From positions 1 through 64,000 of the forward strand of contig NZ_JBOJLM010000004.1 of NCBI RefSeq assembly GCF_050750585.1: 64,000 nucleotides of DNA. The letters run 5' to 3'. The translations under genes and the position numbers were made by a program. The notes beneath the pieces were generated by a model. The model did no database searches and had not been told where the DNA came from. It saw nothing but the letters and a program-made list of their open reading frames with translations. The stretch comes from Salinimicrobium sp050750585 (lineage in GTDB: Bacteria; Bacteroidota; Bacteroidia; Flavobacteriales; Flavobacteriaceae). Below are positions 33,582 through 41,972 of the stretch, piece after piece. How positions within the stretch are numbered: the first letter of the stretch is position 1; every line of letters begins with the position of its first letter.

Positions 33582-35756
33582 ATGAATAGAATATTAATTA
33601 CTGCCCTGGCTGCCGGAGCTTTGATCTCCTGCGGAAGTTCACAACAACAACCTGAACCTACCCCCGGGACAACCACTCAAACCCCAACTACTGCTTTGGA
33701 ATATCCCACCACCCGAAAAGGTAATACCGTAGACACTTATTTTGGCAACGAGGTGAAAGACCCCTACCGCTGGCTCGAAGATGATCGCAGCGCCGAGACT
33801 GAAGCCTGGGTAAAAGCACAAAATGAAGTCACTTTTGAGTATCTCAACCAGATTCCCTTCAGGGAAGAACTAAAACAAAGGCTTACCGAACTCTGGAATT
33901 ATGAGAAATTAAGTGCACCAAGTGAAGAAGGCGGCTGGATCTACTTCAGCAAAAACGACGGACTCCAGAATCAAAGCGTTATTTACCGTAAAAAATCGGA
34001 AAATGCCACGCCCGAAGTATTTTTAGATCCGAATAAATTTAGTGAAGACGGCACTACTTCTCTCTCCGGAATGAGTTTTTCTGAAGATGGAAAAACCCTT
34101 GCTTACAGTATTTCTGAAGGCGGCAGTGACTGGAGAAAGATCATTGTTATGGATGCCGAAACCCGCGAAATCAAAGAAGACACGCTTATTGATGTAAAAT
34201 TCAGCGGCCTTTCCTGGAAAGCCAATGAAGGTTTCTACTATTCAAGTTATGACAAACCTGAAGGAAGCGAACTTTCGGCCAAGACAGATCAGCATAAACT
34301 TTATTACCATAAACTCGGTACGCCACAGAGTGAAGATAAAGTGATCTTTGGCGCTACTCCCGAGCAAAAGCATCGTTATGTAGGCGGAAGTGTTTCAGAA
34401 GATAACCGCTACCTGTTCATCTCGGCCAGGACTTCAACTTCGGGAGGTAAATTATTTATGATGGATCTCGCAGAAGACAATCCTTCTATTGATACCATAG
34501 TAGGCCATGAAGACAGCGAAAGTTATGTAATGGACAACCGCGGCAGCAAACTGTTTATCGTGACCAATCTTGACGCGCCAAACAGAAAGATCGTTACTGT
34601 AGATGCCGCAAATCCGCAGCCCGAAAACTGGAAAGACCTTATTCCTGAAACCGAAAATGTGCTAAGCCCATCAACCGGAGGCGGATATATTTTTACTGAA
34701 TATATGGAGGATGCCGTTTCAAATGTGAAACAGTACGACTATGAAGGAAAACTGGTAAGAGAAATTGATCTTCCCGGAATTGGAACTGCCGGTGGTTTTG
34801 GCGGGGAAAAAGATGAAAAAGACCTTTATTACAGCTTTACAAACTATGTTACTCCCGGTAGCATCTACAAATACAATGTAGAAACCGGAACATCAGAATT
34901 GTACAACCGCCCCGAGGTGGCCTTCAATCCTGATAACTATACCAGCGAACAGGTATTCTACACCTCTAAAGACGGTACTAAAGTGCCTATGATCATCACC
35001 TACAAAAAAGGGATCGAAATGAATGGGAAGAACCCAACGATCCTTTACGGTTACGGCGGATTCAATATAAGCCTCACCCCTTCCTTTAGTATTGCCAATG
35101 CCGTATGGATGGAGCAGGGCGGAATTTATGCCGTACCAAATCTACGTGGTGGCGGGGAATATGGAAAAGACTGGCACGATGCCGGAACTAAATTGCAGAA
35201 GCAAAATGTATTTGATGATTTTATTGCAGCTGCCGAATACCTTATTGAAAATAATTACACCTCCAGAGATTACCTGGCCCTTCGGGGAGGTTCTAACGGT
35301 GGACTTTTAGTAGGAGCTACCATGACCCAAAGACCAGATCTTATGAAAGTTGCCCTGCCGGCAGTGGGTGTTCTTGATATGCTGCGCTACCACACCTTTA
35401 CAGCAGGTGCAGGCTGGGCTTACGATTACGGTACCGCCGAAGACAGTGAAGAGATGTTCAATTACCTGAAGGGGTACTCTCCTATTCACAATGTAGAAAG
35501 TGGAGAAGAGTATCCTGCTACTTTGGTCACTACAGGAGACCATGATGACCGTGTAGTACCGGCTCACTCCTTTAAGTTTGCTGCCGAGCTTCAGGATAAA
35601 CAGGCAGGTGACGACCCTGTATTAATTAGAATTGAAACCAATGCAGGTCACGGTGCCGGCACCCCGGTGAGCAAGACCATTGAACAATATGCCGACATTT
35701 TTGGCTTTACACTTTACAACATGGGATTCAACAAACTCCCTAACCCAGTAAAATAA
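33582..35756 (+). CDS. Prolyl oligopeptidase family serine peptidase (lipoprotein)
   Basis: A 724-residue S9A peptidase. The signal peptide ends with a lipobox LISC at residues 14-17, followed by a Pro/Thr linker, so it is probably membrane-anchored on the periplasmic side. The seven-bladed propeller follows (for example DPYRWLEDDRSAETEAWV at its start), then the catalytic domain with nucleophile GGSNGGLL near residue 570, Asp in GDHDDRVVPAHSFK and His in NAGHGAG. It cleaves Pro-Xaa bonds in small peptides. It is a single gene, followed by a repeat element. Length is normal. Confidence 0.93.
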   Translation: MNRILITALAAGALISCGSSQQQPEPTPGTTTQTPTTALEYPTTRKGNTVDTYFGNEVKDPYRWLEDDRSAETEAWVKAQNEVTFEYLNQIPFREELKQRLTELWNYEKLSAPSEEGGWIYFSKNDGLQNQSVIYRKKSENATPEVFLDPNKFSEDGTTSLSGMSFSEDGKTLAYSISEGGSDWRKIIVMDAETREIKEDTLIDVKFSGLSWKANEGFYYSSYDKPEGSELSAKTDQHKLYYHKLGTPQSEDKVIFGATPEQKHRYVGGSVSEDNRYLFISARTSTSGGKLFMMDLAEDNPSIDTIVGHEDSESYVMDNRGSKLFIVTNLDAPNRKIVTVDAANPQPENWKDLIPETENVLSPSTGGGYIFTEYMEDAVSNVKQYDYEGKLVREIDLPGIGTAGGFGGEKDEKDLYYSFTNYVTPGSIYKYNVETGTSELYNRPEVAFNPDNYTSEQVFYTSKDGTKVPMIITYKKGIEMNGKNPTILYGYGGFNISLTPSFSIANAVWMEQGGIYAVPNLRGGGEYGKDWHDAGTKLQKQNVFDDFIAAAEYLIENNYTSRDYLALRGGSNGGLLVGATMTQRPDLMKVALPAVGVLDMLRYHTFTAGAGWAYDYGTAEDSEEMFNYLKGYSPIHNVESGEEYPATLVTTGDHDDRVVPAHSFKFAAELQDKQAGDDPVLIRIETNAGHGAGTPVSKTIEQYADIFGFTLYNMGFNKLPNPVK

Positions 35757-35777
35757 TTTTTGTTCAGACCTTTTTAA

Positions 35778-35905
35778 AGAGGCTGTTTTAAAGTACTTAA
35801 GTGTTATTCTGAATTTATTTCAGGATCCTGTGATCATCATTAGAGTCACATGTGGCCTGGACCAGGTGCAGATCAACACAAATAAGGCTTTGAGACAGCC
35901 TCTTT
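35778..35905. repeat. Inverted-repeat element of the GAGGCTGT...ACAGCCTC type, copy 2
   Basis: Left arm AGAGGCTGTTTTAAAG (35778-35793) pairs with right arm CTTTGAGACAGCCTCTTT (35888-35905). Inside is GTTATTCTGAATTTATTTCAG, a worn copy of a TCATTCTGAA...TTCAG motif common in intergenic repeats of Bacteroidota. About 128 nt, no coding potential, placed after a CDS like copy 1. Confidence 0.7.
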
Positions 35906-35947
35906 TTATTATTAAAACTCTAATTTTACAGCCTTAACCAAACGAAG

Positions 35948-36916
35948 ATGCTAAAGGTCAAAAACCTTTCTTTTGCTTATGGAGCCAAGCCGGTGTTAAA
36001 GAACCTCAGCTTTAACATCCAAAAAGGGGAAAATATATCAATCATTGGCGCCAGTGGATGCGGTAAAAGCACCCTGCTCCAGTCACTTTATGGACTTCAT
36101 GATGTAAAAGGAAAGATCTTCTGGAAAGAAAAGCAGTTGCTGGGGCCAAACTTCAACCTCGTTCCCGGCGAAGATTTCATGAAGTACCTCACGCAGGATT
36201 TCGACCTGATGCCGCCATTGACCGTAGCCGAAAATGTGGGCAAACATCTCTCCAACGCCTACCCCCGCAAAAAGCAGCAGCGCGTAAACGAGCTTCTCGC
36301 TTTGGTAGAAATGAAGGAGCTGGCAAAAACAAAGGCAAAGTTCCTGAGTGGAGGCCAACAACAGCGGGTAGCACTGGCAAGAACCCTCGCTAATCCTCCT
36401 GAAGTCTTACTCCTCGACGAACCCTTTAGTCATATTGATCATTTCAGAAAGAACAAACTGCGCCGGAACCTCTTTAGCCACCTGAAAGCAACGGGCACTA
36501 CCGTAATGCTGGCTACTCACGACAGCACAGATGCACTTTCTTTTGCCGACAAGACCATTGTAATGAAAGCCGGAAGGATCATAGCCATGGGATCTCCCAC
36601 AGAACTTTATAATAATCCGCTAAACGCTTATGTTGCATCCCTTTTTGGAGAAGTAAATGAACTCCCGGCTTCCCTTTTCTTTGACGATCAACCAGTACGC
36701 AAGAAGGTAATTCTCTACCCTCACGACATACATTTGACAGCATCGGGCAGGTATCAGGCGATAGTCAAAAATGTGTTTTTTAAAGGAAGTTTTTTCCTCA
36801 CTGAAATTGAAATGGAAGGGAAATCAGTTTTCGCGGAACACCCTGTAAAAATAGAAATAGGAAAGCCTGTTCGCTTTCATATAGAACAGGACTTACTGGA
36901 AAAAAGATTACGCTAG
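35948..36916 (+). CDS. ABC transporter ATP-binding protein, stand-alone
   Basis: A 322-residue ABC ATPase. Walker A GASGCGKSTLL near residues 35-45, Q-loop region LTQDFDLMPP, signature LSGGQQQRVALARTLA near residues 133-148 and Walker B VLLLDEPFSHIDH are all intact. A C-terminal extension after residue ~230 looks like a small beta-rich TOBE-type domain, seen in importer ATPases for polyamines, sulfate or iron. No permease or binding protein is beside it, so its partner and substrate are unknown. Confidence 0.85.
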   Translation: MLKVKNLSFAYGAKPVLKNLSFNIQKGENISIIGASGCGKSTLLQSLYGLHDVKGKIFWKEKQLLGPNFNLVPGEDFMKYLTQDFDLMPPLTVAENVGKHLSNAYPRKKQQRVNELLALVEMKELAKTKAKFLSGGQQQRVALARTLANPPEVLLLDEPFSHIDHFRKNKLRRNLFSHLKATGTTVMLATHDSTDALSFADKTIVMKAGRIIAMGSPTELYNNPLNAYVASLFGEVNELPASLFFDDQPVRKKVILYPHDIHLTASGRYQAIVKNVFFKGSFFLTEIEMEGKSVFAEHPVKIEIGKPVRFHIEQDLLEKRLR

Positions 36917-36968
36917 GTTAAAATTTGTTTTGAAGAATTTATACGGATTATAATGCGGATATTTACGT

Positions 36969-37421
36969 TTAGAAAATTTCTTCTATTTGTAATTCCCTGC
37001 CATTAAACGTCACACTACTTCCCTTCTTTTTTCCCATAAATATTTGTGTTATTGGAGCACCTACACCCACCGCATAATATTTCTCATTACCCACACTAAT
37101 TTCACCGGCAGGAATGGCAATAAAATAATTGGCCACTGTAGTTTTCACAATACTTCCAAAACCTGCTACATTCCCCGTACTACCTATGGGGACTTCTTTA
37201 AGCGTTCTTTTAAGTCTTTTAAAACCTTCAGCCTGGTTTGCCACTTTCTCAAATTCGAGGTGCAGCATGGCTCTTTCAGTTTCATATTTATCGCCCATAG
37301 AGCATTTGGTCTCCAGTTTTAGTGCAGCTTCAAGCTCACTAATAACCTGCTGCACATTGTAGAGCTTTGCCTCAACATAAGTTTCACAGGCTTCAATCAA
37401 CTTTTTTCTTATTTCAGACAT
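36969..37421 (-). CDS. GreA/GreB-family elongation factor-like protein
   Basis: A 150-residue protein. Its N-terminal part is a long helical coiled-coil (LIEACETYVEAKLYNVQQVI...) and its C-terminal ~70 residues end in PITQIFMGKKKGSSVTFNGR, which matches the FKBP-like C-terminal domain of GreA/GreB (G-K-x-x-G-D-x-V-x-F-x-G). The coiled-coil tip acid pair used for RNA cleavage cannot be identified with certainty. Relatives in this phylum are sometimes labelled 3-oxoacyl-ACP synthase, for which no catalytic motif is present. It probably binds RNA polymerase; single gene convergent with the ABC ATPase. Confidence 0.75.
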   Translation of the reverse strand: MSEIRKKLIEACETYVEAKLYNVQQVISELEAALKLETKCSMGDKYETERAMLHLEFEKVANQAEGFKRLKRTLKEVPIGSTGNVAGFGSIVKTTVANYFIAIPAGEISVGNEKYYAVGVGAPITQIFMGKKKGSSVTFNGRELQIEEIF

Positions 37422-37468
37422 TTTTTTCTTTGCTGTTATTTTAATGTCAAAGCCTCAATCAGAAAGTT

Positions 37469-38020
37469 TTAAAACCTCTTGCCAACTGTAAGTCCAAATC
37501 TGGGATAAGCATCGCTTATATGATCTGAACCTAAAAAGTTTCTTCCAGCTCCTCCAAAAACTTCAAACACCCATCCACTTTCAGTCATAAATTTTGATCC
37601 TACCGCAAGGCCTACCCCTGCGCCTATTTCATTTTCGGTATTGACTTCGTAAGTATGCCCGTTATAGTAAGTATATTCTTCATTACTTACTACGTAAAAG
37701 GCCGCATTCCCCTCCACAAAAAATCCGGCAGCAGGTTTTTTACCAAAATAGATCCTGTAATAGGGAATAGCCATAAAATCAATTTCTATATCATCTATAG
37801 AAAAATTAACAGAAATACCCAAAGCAGACTCATCATTCAAAATTCGCTCATAGCTAAGCTCGGGGAAACCAATGAGCAAATACATTCCATTTAATTTTAA
37901 TTCGTTTTTACCGGAATAAGGTGCCTGCTCTTGTGGGGTAGCTATTTCTTCAGTCTCCTGGGAATATCCATAAAAACCAAACAACATGGATATTAATAAT
38001 AGAGGTAGTATTCTGTTCAT
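37469..38020 (-). CDS. Secreted beta-barrel-like hypothetical protein
   Basis: A 183-residue protein with a signal peptide (MNRILPLLLISMLFGFYGYS, cleavage before QETEE). The rest has alternating hydrophobic strands and a terminal aromatic-containing strand (GLTVGKRF ending in Phe), consistent with a small eight-strand outer membrane barrel. Segments LLIGFPELSYERIL and GLAVGSKFM recur in DUF3575-like barrels. Function unknown; its neighbours (GreA-like, mtgA) give no hint. Confidence 0.7.
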   Translation of the reverse strand: MNRILPLLLISMLFGFYGYSQETEEIATPQEQAPYSGKNELKLNGMYLLIGFPELSYERILNDESALGISVNFSIDDIEIDFMAIPYYRIYFGKKPAAGFFVEGNAAFYVVSNEEYTYYNGHTYEVNTENEIGAGVGLAVGSKFMTESGWVFEVFGGAGRNFLGSDHISDAYPRFGLTVGKRF

Positions 38021-38090
38021 TAATTGCTGATTTTAAATTGAGTAAATATAATTTTATTTGGTCCTGTTTTTTGGAATGTCTTAAATTCTA

Positions 38091-38756
38091 TTAAAGCTCA
38101 ATTTTTCCGAGGTTCCTCATTTGTCTCACGATCCACCCTTGCCTGCCTCCAATGTATCTGCTGGCAGGATTTGCCCTGTATTCCCTCGGATTTGGAAGTA
38201 TGGCTGCAATGGCAGCGGCTTCATAGGCAGTAAGGTTCTCTGCACTCTTTTTAAACCAGGCTTGTGCAGCAGCTTCGGCGCCATAAACGCCTTTGCCCAT
38301 TTCTATACTGTTAAGGTATACCTCAAGAATACGCTCTTTACTCCATAAAAGTTCTATCCAGAAGGTAAAATAAACTTCCAGGCCTTTTCTAAACCAGCTG
38401 CGCTGTGGCCATAGAAAAACGTTCTTCGCAGTTTGCTGAGAAATGGTGCTGGCGCCCCTTACTCTTTTCCCTTTTTTATTGTCTTCCATGGCCTTTTGAA
38501 TCGCTTTATAGTCAAACCCATTGTGACTGGGGAAATTTTGATCTTCACTGGCAATCACTGCCAGCTTCAGGTTATCAGAAATTTCCTCCATGGGCACCCA
38601 GTCGTGATAGATCTCCTCTTCAGGATTTTCAAAGTACCTAATGACCATTAATGGGGTAAACGGAACCGGCACCCACTTATAGACCACAACCATAAATATG
38701 CTGAAGAGAAATAATCCCAGCACCAGTTTCAGTAAAAACCTGAAAAATCTTTTCAT
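38091..38756 (-). CDS. mtgA: Monofunctional biosynthetic peptidoglycan transglycosylase
   Basis: A 221-residue GT51 protein. One N-terminal membrane anchor (LLKLVLGLFLFSIFMVVVY) precedes the glycosyltransferase domain with motif 1 ASEDQNFPSHNGFD (catalytic Glu), motif 2 RGASTISQQTAKNVFLW and motif 3 KERILEVYLNSIEMG. It polymerises lipid II into glycan strands in the periplasm. Its start is 2 nt after the stop of the FAD oxidoreductase gene, so they probably share a transcript. Complete and typical. Confidence 0.94.
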   Translation of the reverse strand: MKRFFRFLLKLVLGLFLFSIFMVVVYKWVPVPFTPLMVIRYFENPEEEIYHDWVPMEEISDNLKLAVIASEDQNFPSHNGFDYKAIQKAMEDNKKGKRVRGASTISQQTAKNVFLWPQRSWFRKGLEVYFTFWIELLWSKERILEVYLNSIEMGKGVYGAEAAAQAWFKKSAENLTAYEAAAIAAILPNPREYRANPASRYIGGRQGWIVRQMRNLGKIEL

Positions 38757-38758
38757 TT

Positions 38759-39874
38759 TTATTCAATTAGATCGGCCAGCTCTTTTCCTACGAGACTGCC
38801 AATTGCTATACCCATTCCACCTAAACGCACTCCGCAGAACACGTGCTTCGTAACCTTTTTAACCACCGGTTTCTTCTGTTCCCCCATGCCCATTATTCCG
38901 CTCCACCTTCTTTCGATTTTATAAGGAGTATCGGGTAAAATGACATTTTTGAGCAGGCTTTCAAGCCGCTGTTGCACCAGTGCCGTCAATGCCATTTCGG
39001 TGGTTTCTTCTCCTTTAAGGTTGAGGTTTCTGCCTCCGCCCAGCAGAATCCTATCGTTAATATTTCTGAAGTAATAAAAGCCTTTTTCAAGGTGAAAAGT
39101 GCCTTTTAGATGGAGATTGGGAATAGGTGCTGTGATCAACACCTGTGCCCGGGCCGGTTTAACCTCTGGGATACCCAGTTGTGAAGCAAAACCATTGGTG
39201 GCAATAAGCAAATTCCCGGTGTAAAAACTAAAATGTTCTGTTTCTACTTCTACGGAATCATCTACTTCAGCAAAACCATTTACGGTAACCGAGTTTAGGA
39301 TCTTTACTCCGGCTGCCTGCACCTTCTGAAGCAGGGCACTCATCATTTTCCCGGTATCAAGCTGGCCTTCAAATTTATTGTAGATCAGGCTGTTCTCCAC
39401 TTTTGCAAATCCAAATTTATTATTGGTAATGCTGAAGACATCCTCTCCAAAAATGGGGTTTAGAAGGCTGTTTATTTTTGCCATTTTTGACACGCAGGCT
39501 TCAAAGAGATCTTCTTCGGCTGCAGTAAATAGTTCATATCCGCCATTTACCTGCAAATCAATACCATCACTATTCAAAGTTCTTTTGAGTAGATCAAGCC
39601 CCTGCACCCTTTTTCTCACCAGTTCTACCATCTCTTCTTCGGAATGATGCTGCAGGTCGTCCAGAATTTCGCTAAGGCTTCCAAAAGCAGCAAAACCCGC
39701 ATTTTTTGTACTGGCACCATTGGGTAGAAGTCCTCTTTCGAGGATTACCACCTTTGCTTCGGGATAACGGGTTTTTAATTGCAGGGCGCAGGTAAGTCCG
39801 GTAATCCCGCTGCCAACAATGGTAAAATCAATATTAGAAAACCAGGAATCGTGTTCCCAAAAAGAAAAGCTCAT
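38759..39874 (-). CDS. FAD-dependent oxidoreductase (DAO family)
   Basis: A 371-residue flavoprotein with the FAD-binding GSGITGLTCALQL near residues 22-34, ERGLLPNGASTKNAG, the DAO-family ring with LIATNGFASQL, and C-terminal GVRLGGMGIAIGSLVG. It resembles glycine oxidase/D-amino acid dehydrogenase-type enzymes. It oxidises an amine, substrate unknown. It is upstream of mtgA by 2 nt. Two copies of the dispersed palindrome lie inside or at its start: one at 38936-38950 and one at 39875-39889 across the sequence just before its ATG. Confidence 0.84.
   Translation of the reverse strand: MSFSFWEHDSWFSNIDFTIVGSGITGLTCALQLKTRYPEAKVVILERGLLPNGASTKNAGFAAFGSLSEILDDLQHHSEEEMVELVRKRVQGLDLLKRTLNSDGIDLQVNGGYELFTAAEEDLFEACVSKMAKINSLLNPIFGEDVFSITNNKFGFAKVENSLIYNKFEGQLDTGKMMSALLQKVQAAGVKILNSVTVNGFAEVDDSVEVETEHFSFYTGNLLIATNGFASQLGIPEVKPARAQVLITAPIPNLHLKGTFHLEKGFYYFRNINDRILLGGGRNLNLKGEETTEMALTALVQQRLESLLKNVILPDTPYKIERRWSGIMGMGEQKKPVVKKVTKHVFCGVRLGGMGIAIGSLVGKELADLIE
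38936..38950. repeat. Dispersed palindrome, one-mismatch copy inside the FAD oxidoreductase gene
   Basis: TAAAATGACATTTTT on the plus strand followed by GAGC. On the coding strand it encodes Leu-Lys-Asn-Val-Ile-Leu, the same phase as the copies in the GNAT and DUF2809 genes. Confidence 0.6.
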
Positions 39875-39889
39875 AAAAATGCCATTTTG
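39875..39889. repeat. Dispersed palindrome, one-mismatch copy at a start codon
   Basis: AAAAATGCCATTTTG directly abutting the minus-strand ATG of the FAD oxidoreductase gene, in the 24-nt gap between that gene and the next upstream stop. Confidence 0.6.
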
Positions 39890-39898
39890 TAGCCAAAG

Positions 39899-40282
39899 TT
39901 ATTCTTTTTTTACCTCTTCTTTTACGTCTTCGGGTTTCCCTCTTGAAAGTTTAAGAGGAACGAGTGCTCCGCCTTGTCTTAATGAGCCGGAAAGTTCCTC
40001 TTGCTTTAGTCTTCCTTTAAAATGAAATCCTCCAAGCTTTGGAGCCTTCACCTCCAATACATTATCTTCAAAAGATGTAGACTCAACAGGAATATCAAAC
40101 GCATTTTGTGCGGGACTGTCTAAGGTAGTGGTATAGCCATCCTTATTTTCAGAAATATGAAAGACAATCCCCTTCTTACGGTCCTGTACAATCAATTCGC
40201 CATACCAATCGCCGGTGATCTCCTGCGAACTTAAAGAGTTGCCGAGAAATAATAGAAGTAGAACTAAAAATACCTTCTTCAT
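39899..40282 (-). CDS. Small secreted protein, stand-alone domain found N-terminal in Bacteroidota hydrolases
   Basis: A 127-residue protein with a signal peptide (MKKVFLVLLLLFLGNSLSS, cleavage before QEITG). The mature part ITGDWYGEL...GIVFHISENKDGYTTTLDSPAQNAFDIPV is like the N-terminal domain that precedes the alpha/beta hydrolase fold in many secreted Bacteroidota esterases; here it ends after the domain with a charged tail and no hydrolase part follows. It may be a truncated relic or a free-standing domain. Placed 24 nt upstream of the FAD oxidoreductase gene, same strand. Confidence 0.7.
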   Translation of the reverse strand: MKKVFLVLLLLFLGNSLSSQEITGDWYGELIVQDRKKGIVFHISENKDGYTTTLDSPAQNAFDIPVESTSFEDNVLEVKAPKLGGFHFKGRLKQEELSGSLRQGGALVPLKLSRGKPEDVKEEVKKE

Positions 40283-40586
40283 AATTTTAGGTTTAAAGAA
40301 TTGACTAAATGTTTAATGCTACACCGGCCATCACGATAGATAAACATTTTTCTTAAGATAAGAATTTATTGCTAAACCCCTGTAAAGCAAAACCTTTGAA
40401 ATAAATTTTGAAGTAGATACTAAAATTTTTGGGACACCCTTTTCGCTGAAGGAGATAAAAAAGACCGCTGCCCTCCAAGAGCAGGGATTCATGACAATAA
40501 ATAAAAAAGACCTCACAGGTTTTGAAAACCTGTGAGGTCTAAAATGGTATAGTAATTAAGGATCACTGTAGCAATCCCATATAGTA
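40283..40586. other. Intergenic region between accC and the small secreted protein
   Basis: 304 nt. It contains the second copy of the perfect 31-bp palindrome at 40509-40539, which also looks like the accC terminator. No gene is convincing; a 61-codon frame here crosses the palindrome. Confidence 0.7.
40509..40539. repeat. Perfect 31-bp palindrome, copy B (also a likely accC terminator)
   Basis: Same arms as at 15391-15421 (GACCTCACAGGTTTT) with a central G, so identical to copy A in opposite orientation. On the minus strand it is followed directly by TTTTTTATTT and lies 48 nt past the accC stop. Confidence 0.9.
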
Positions 40587-41933
40587 TTACTCTCTTGGTT
40601 TCATTTTGAAGCTCTCCATGAACTTGGTAGTGTAGTTCCCCGCAACATAATCGGGTTCGTCCATCAACTGCCTGTGAAACGGAATTGTTGTTTTTACACC
40701 TTCAATTACAAACTCGTCAAGGGCCCGTCTCATCTTGCTTATAGCTTCTTCGCGGGTTTGGGCGGTAGTAATCAATTTGGCAATCATAGAGTCGTAGTTA
40801 GGCGGAATCACATAACCACTGTACACATGAGTATCTATACGCACTCCATGCCCACCCGGTGCATGCAGGTTGGTGATCTTCCCTGGGGAAGGTCTAAAGT
40901 CGTGATATGGATCTTCAGCATTAATTCGGCACTCAATAGAATGCAGCTGTGGCTCGTAGTTCTTGCCTGAAATAGGCACTCCTGCTGCCACAAGGATCTG
41001 TTCCCTAATGAGGTCGTAATCTATCACCTGTTCGGTAATAGGGTGCTCTACCTGAATACGGGTATTCATTTCCATGAAGTAGAAGTTCCTGTGTTTATCT
41101 ACAAGGAACTCTACGGTACCGGCGCCTTCATACTTGATGTATTCGGCTGCTTTAACCGCAGCATCTCCCATTTGTTTCCGAAGTTTATCGGTCATGAATG
41201 GTGACGGAGTTTCTTCTGTAAGTTTTTGATGGCGTCGCTGTACAGAACAATCCCTTTCTGAGAGGTGGCAGGCTTTACCTGAACTGTCTCCCACGATTTG
41301 GATTTCAATATGTCGCGGCTCCTCAATGAGTTTTTCCATGTACATACCGTCGTTGCCGAAGGCTGCACCTGCTTCCTGCCTGGCCGATTCCCATGCTTTT
41401 CGCAGATCTTCCTTTTTCCAAACGGCACGCATTCCTTTACCACCACCACCGGCTGTAGCTTTCAGCATTACGGGATAACCCATATCATTAGCGATCTTCT
41501 CGGCCTCTTCATAAGATTCGAGAATGCCTTCTGAGCCGGGGACACAAGGAACCCCGGCAGCTCTCATAGTAGCTTTAGCCGTGGCTTTATCTCCCATCTT
41601 GTCAATCATATCGGGGCTGGCACCAATAAATTTGATATCGTGTTCAGCACAGATCTTCGAAAATTTAGCATTTTCAGAAAGAAAACCATATCCCGGATGA
41701 ATAGCATCTGCATTGGTAATCTCGGCCGCTGCTATAATATTCGAAATCTTTAGGTAGGAAAGGTTGCTGGGAGGAGGGCCAATGCAAACTGCTTCATCGG
41801 CGAAACGAACATGAAGACTTTCTGCATCGGCGGTAGAGTATACCGCTACGGTCTTAATGCCCATTTCTTTACAGGTGCGAATAACGCGCAAGGCAATTTC
41901 TCCCCTGTTGGCAATTAATATTTTTTTAAACAT
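40587..41933 (-). CDS. accC: Acetyl-CoA carboxylase biotin carboxylase subunit
   Basis: A 448-residue biotin carboxylase. It has the N-terminal KILIANRGEIALRVIRTC, the Gly-rich ATP lid KATAGGGGKGMRAV near residues 159-172, the MEMNTRIQVEHPITE active-site segment and RINAEDP. It carboxylates biotin on AccB with ATP and bicarbonate, the first step of malonyl-CoA synthesis. It is the last gene of the DUF177-rpmF-fabH-accB-accC run. All motifs are intact. Confidence 0.97.
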   Translation of the reverse strand: MFKKILIANRGEIALRVIRTCKEMGIKTVAVYSTADAESLHVRFADEAVCIGPPPSNLSYLKISNIIAAAEITNADAIHPGYGFLSENAKFSKICAEHDIKFIGASPDMIDKMGDKATAKATMRAAGVPCVPGSEGILESYEEAEKIANDMGYPVMLKATAGGGGKGMRAVWKKEDLRKAWESARQEAGAAFGNDGMYMEKLIEEPRHIEIQIVGDSSGKACHLSERDCSVQRRHQKLTEETPSPFMTDKLRKQMGDAAVKAAEYIKYEGAGTVEFLVDKHRNFYFMEMNTRIQVEHPITEQVIDYDLIREQILVAAGVPISGKNYEPQLHSIECRINAEDPYHDFRPSPGKITNLHAPGGHGVRIDTHVYSGYVIPPNYDSMIAKLITTAQTREEAISKMRRALDEFVIEGVKTTIPFHRQLMDEPDYVAGNYTTKFMESFKMKPRE

Positions 41934-41972
41934 ACTGTTTAGTTTTGGCTTTAGGGTAGCTCCTTACAGCTA

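Noticed and set aside
40331..40516. 61-codon frame on the minus strand
   Set aside because: It runs into the 31-bp palindrome, has no start context or family character and is most likely chance.
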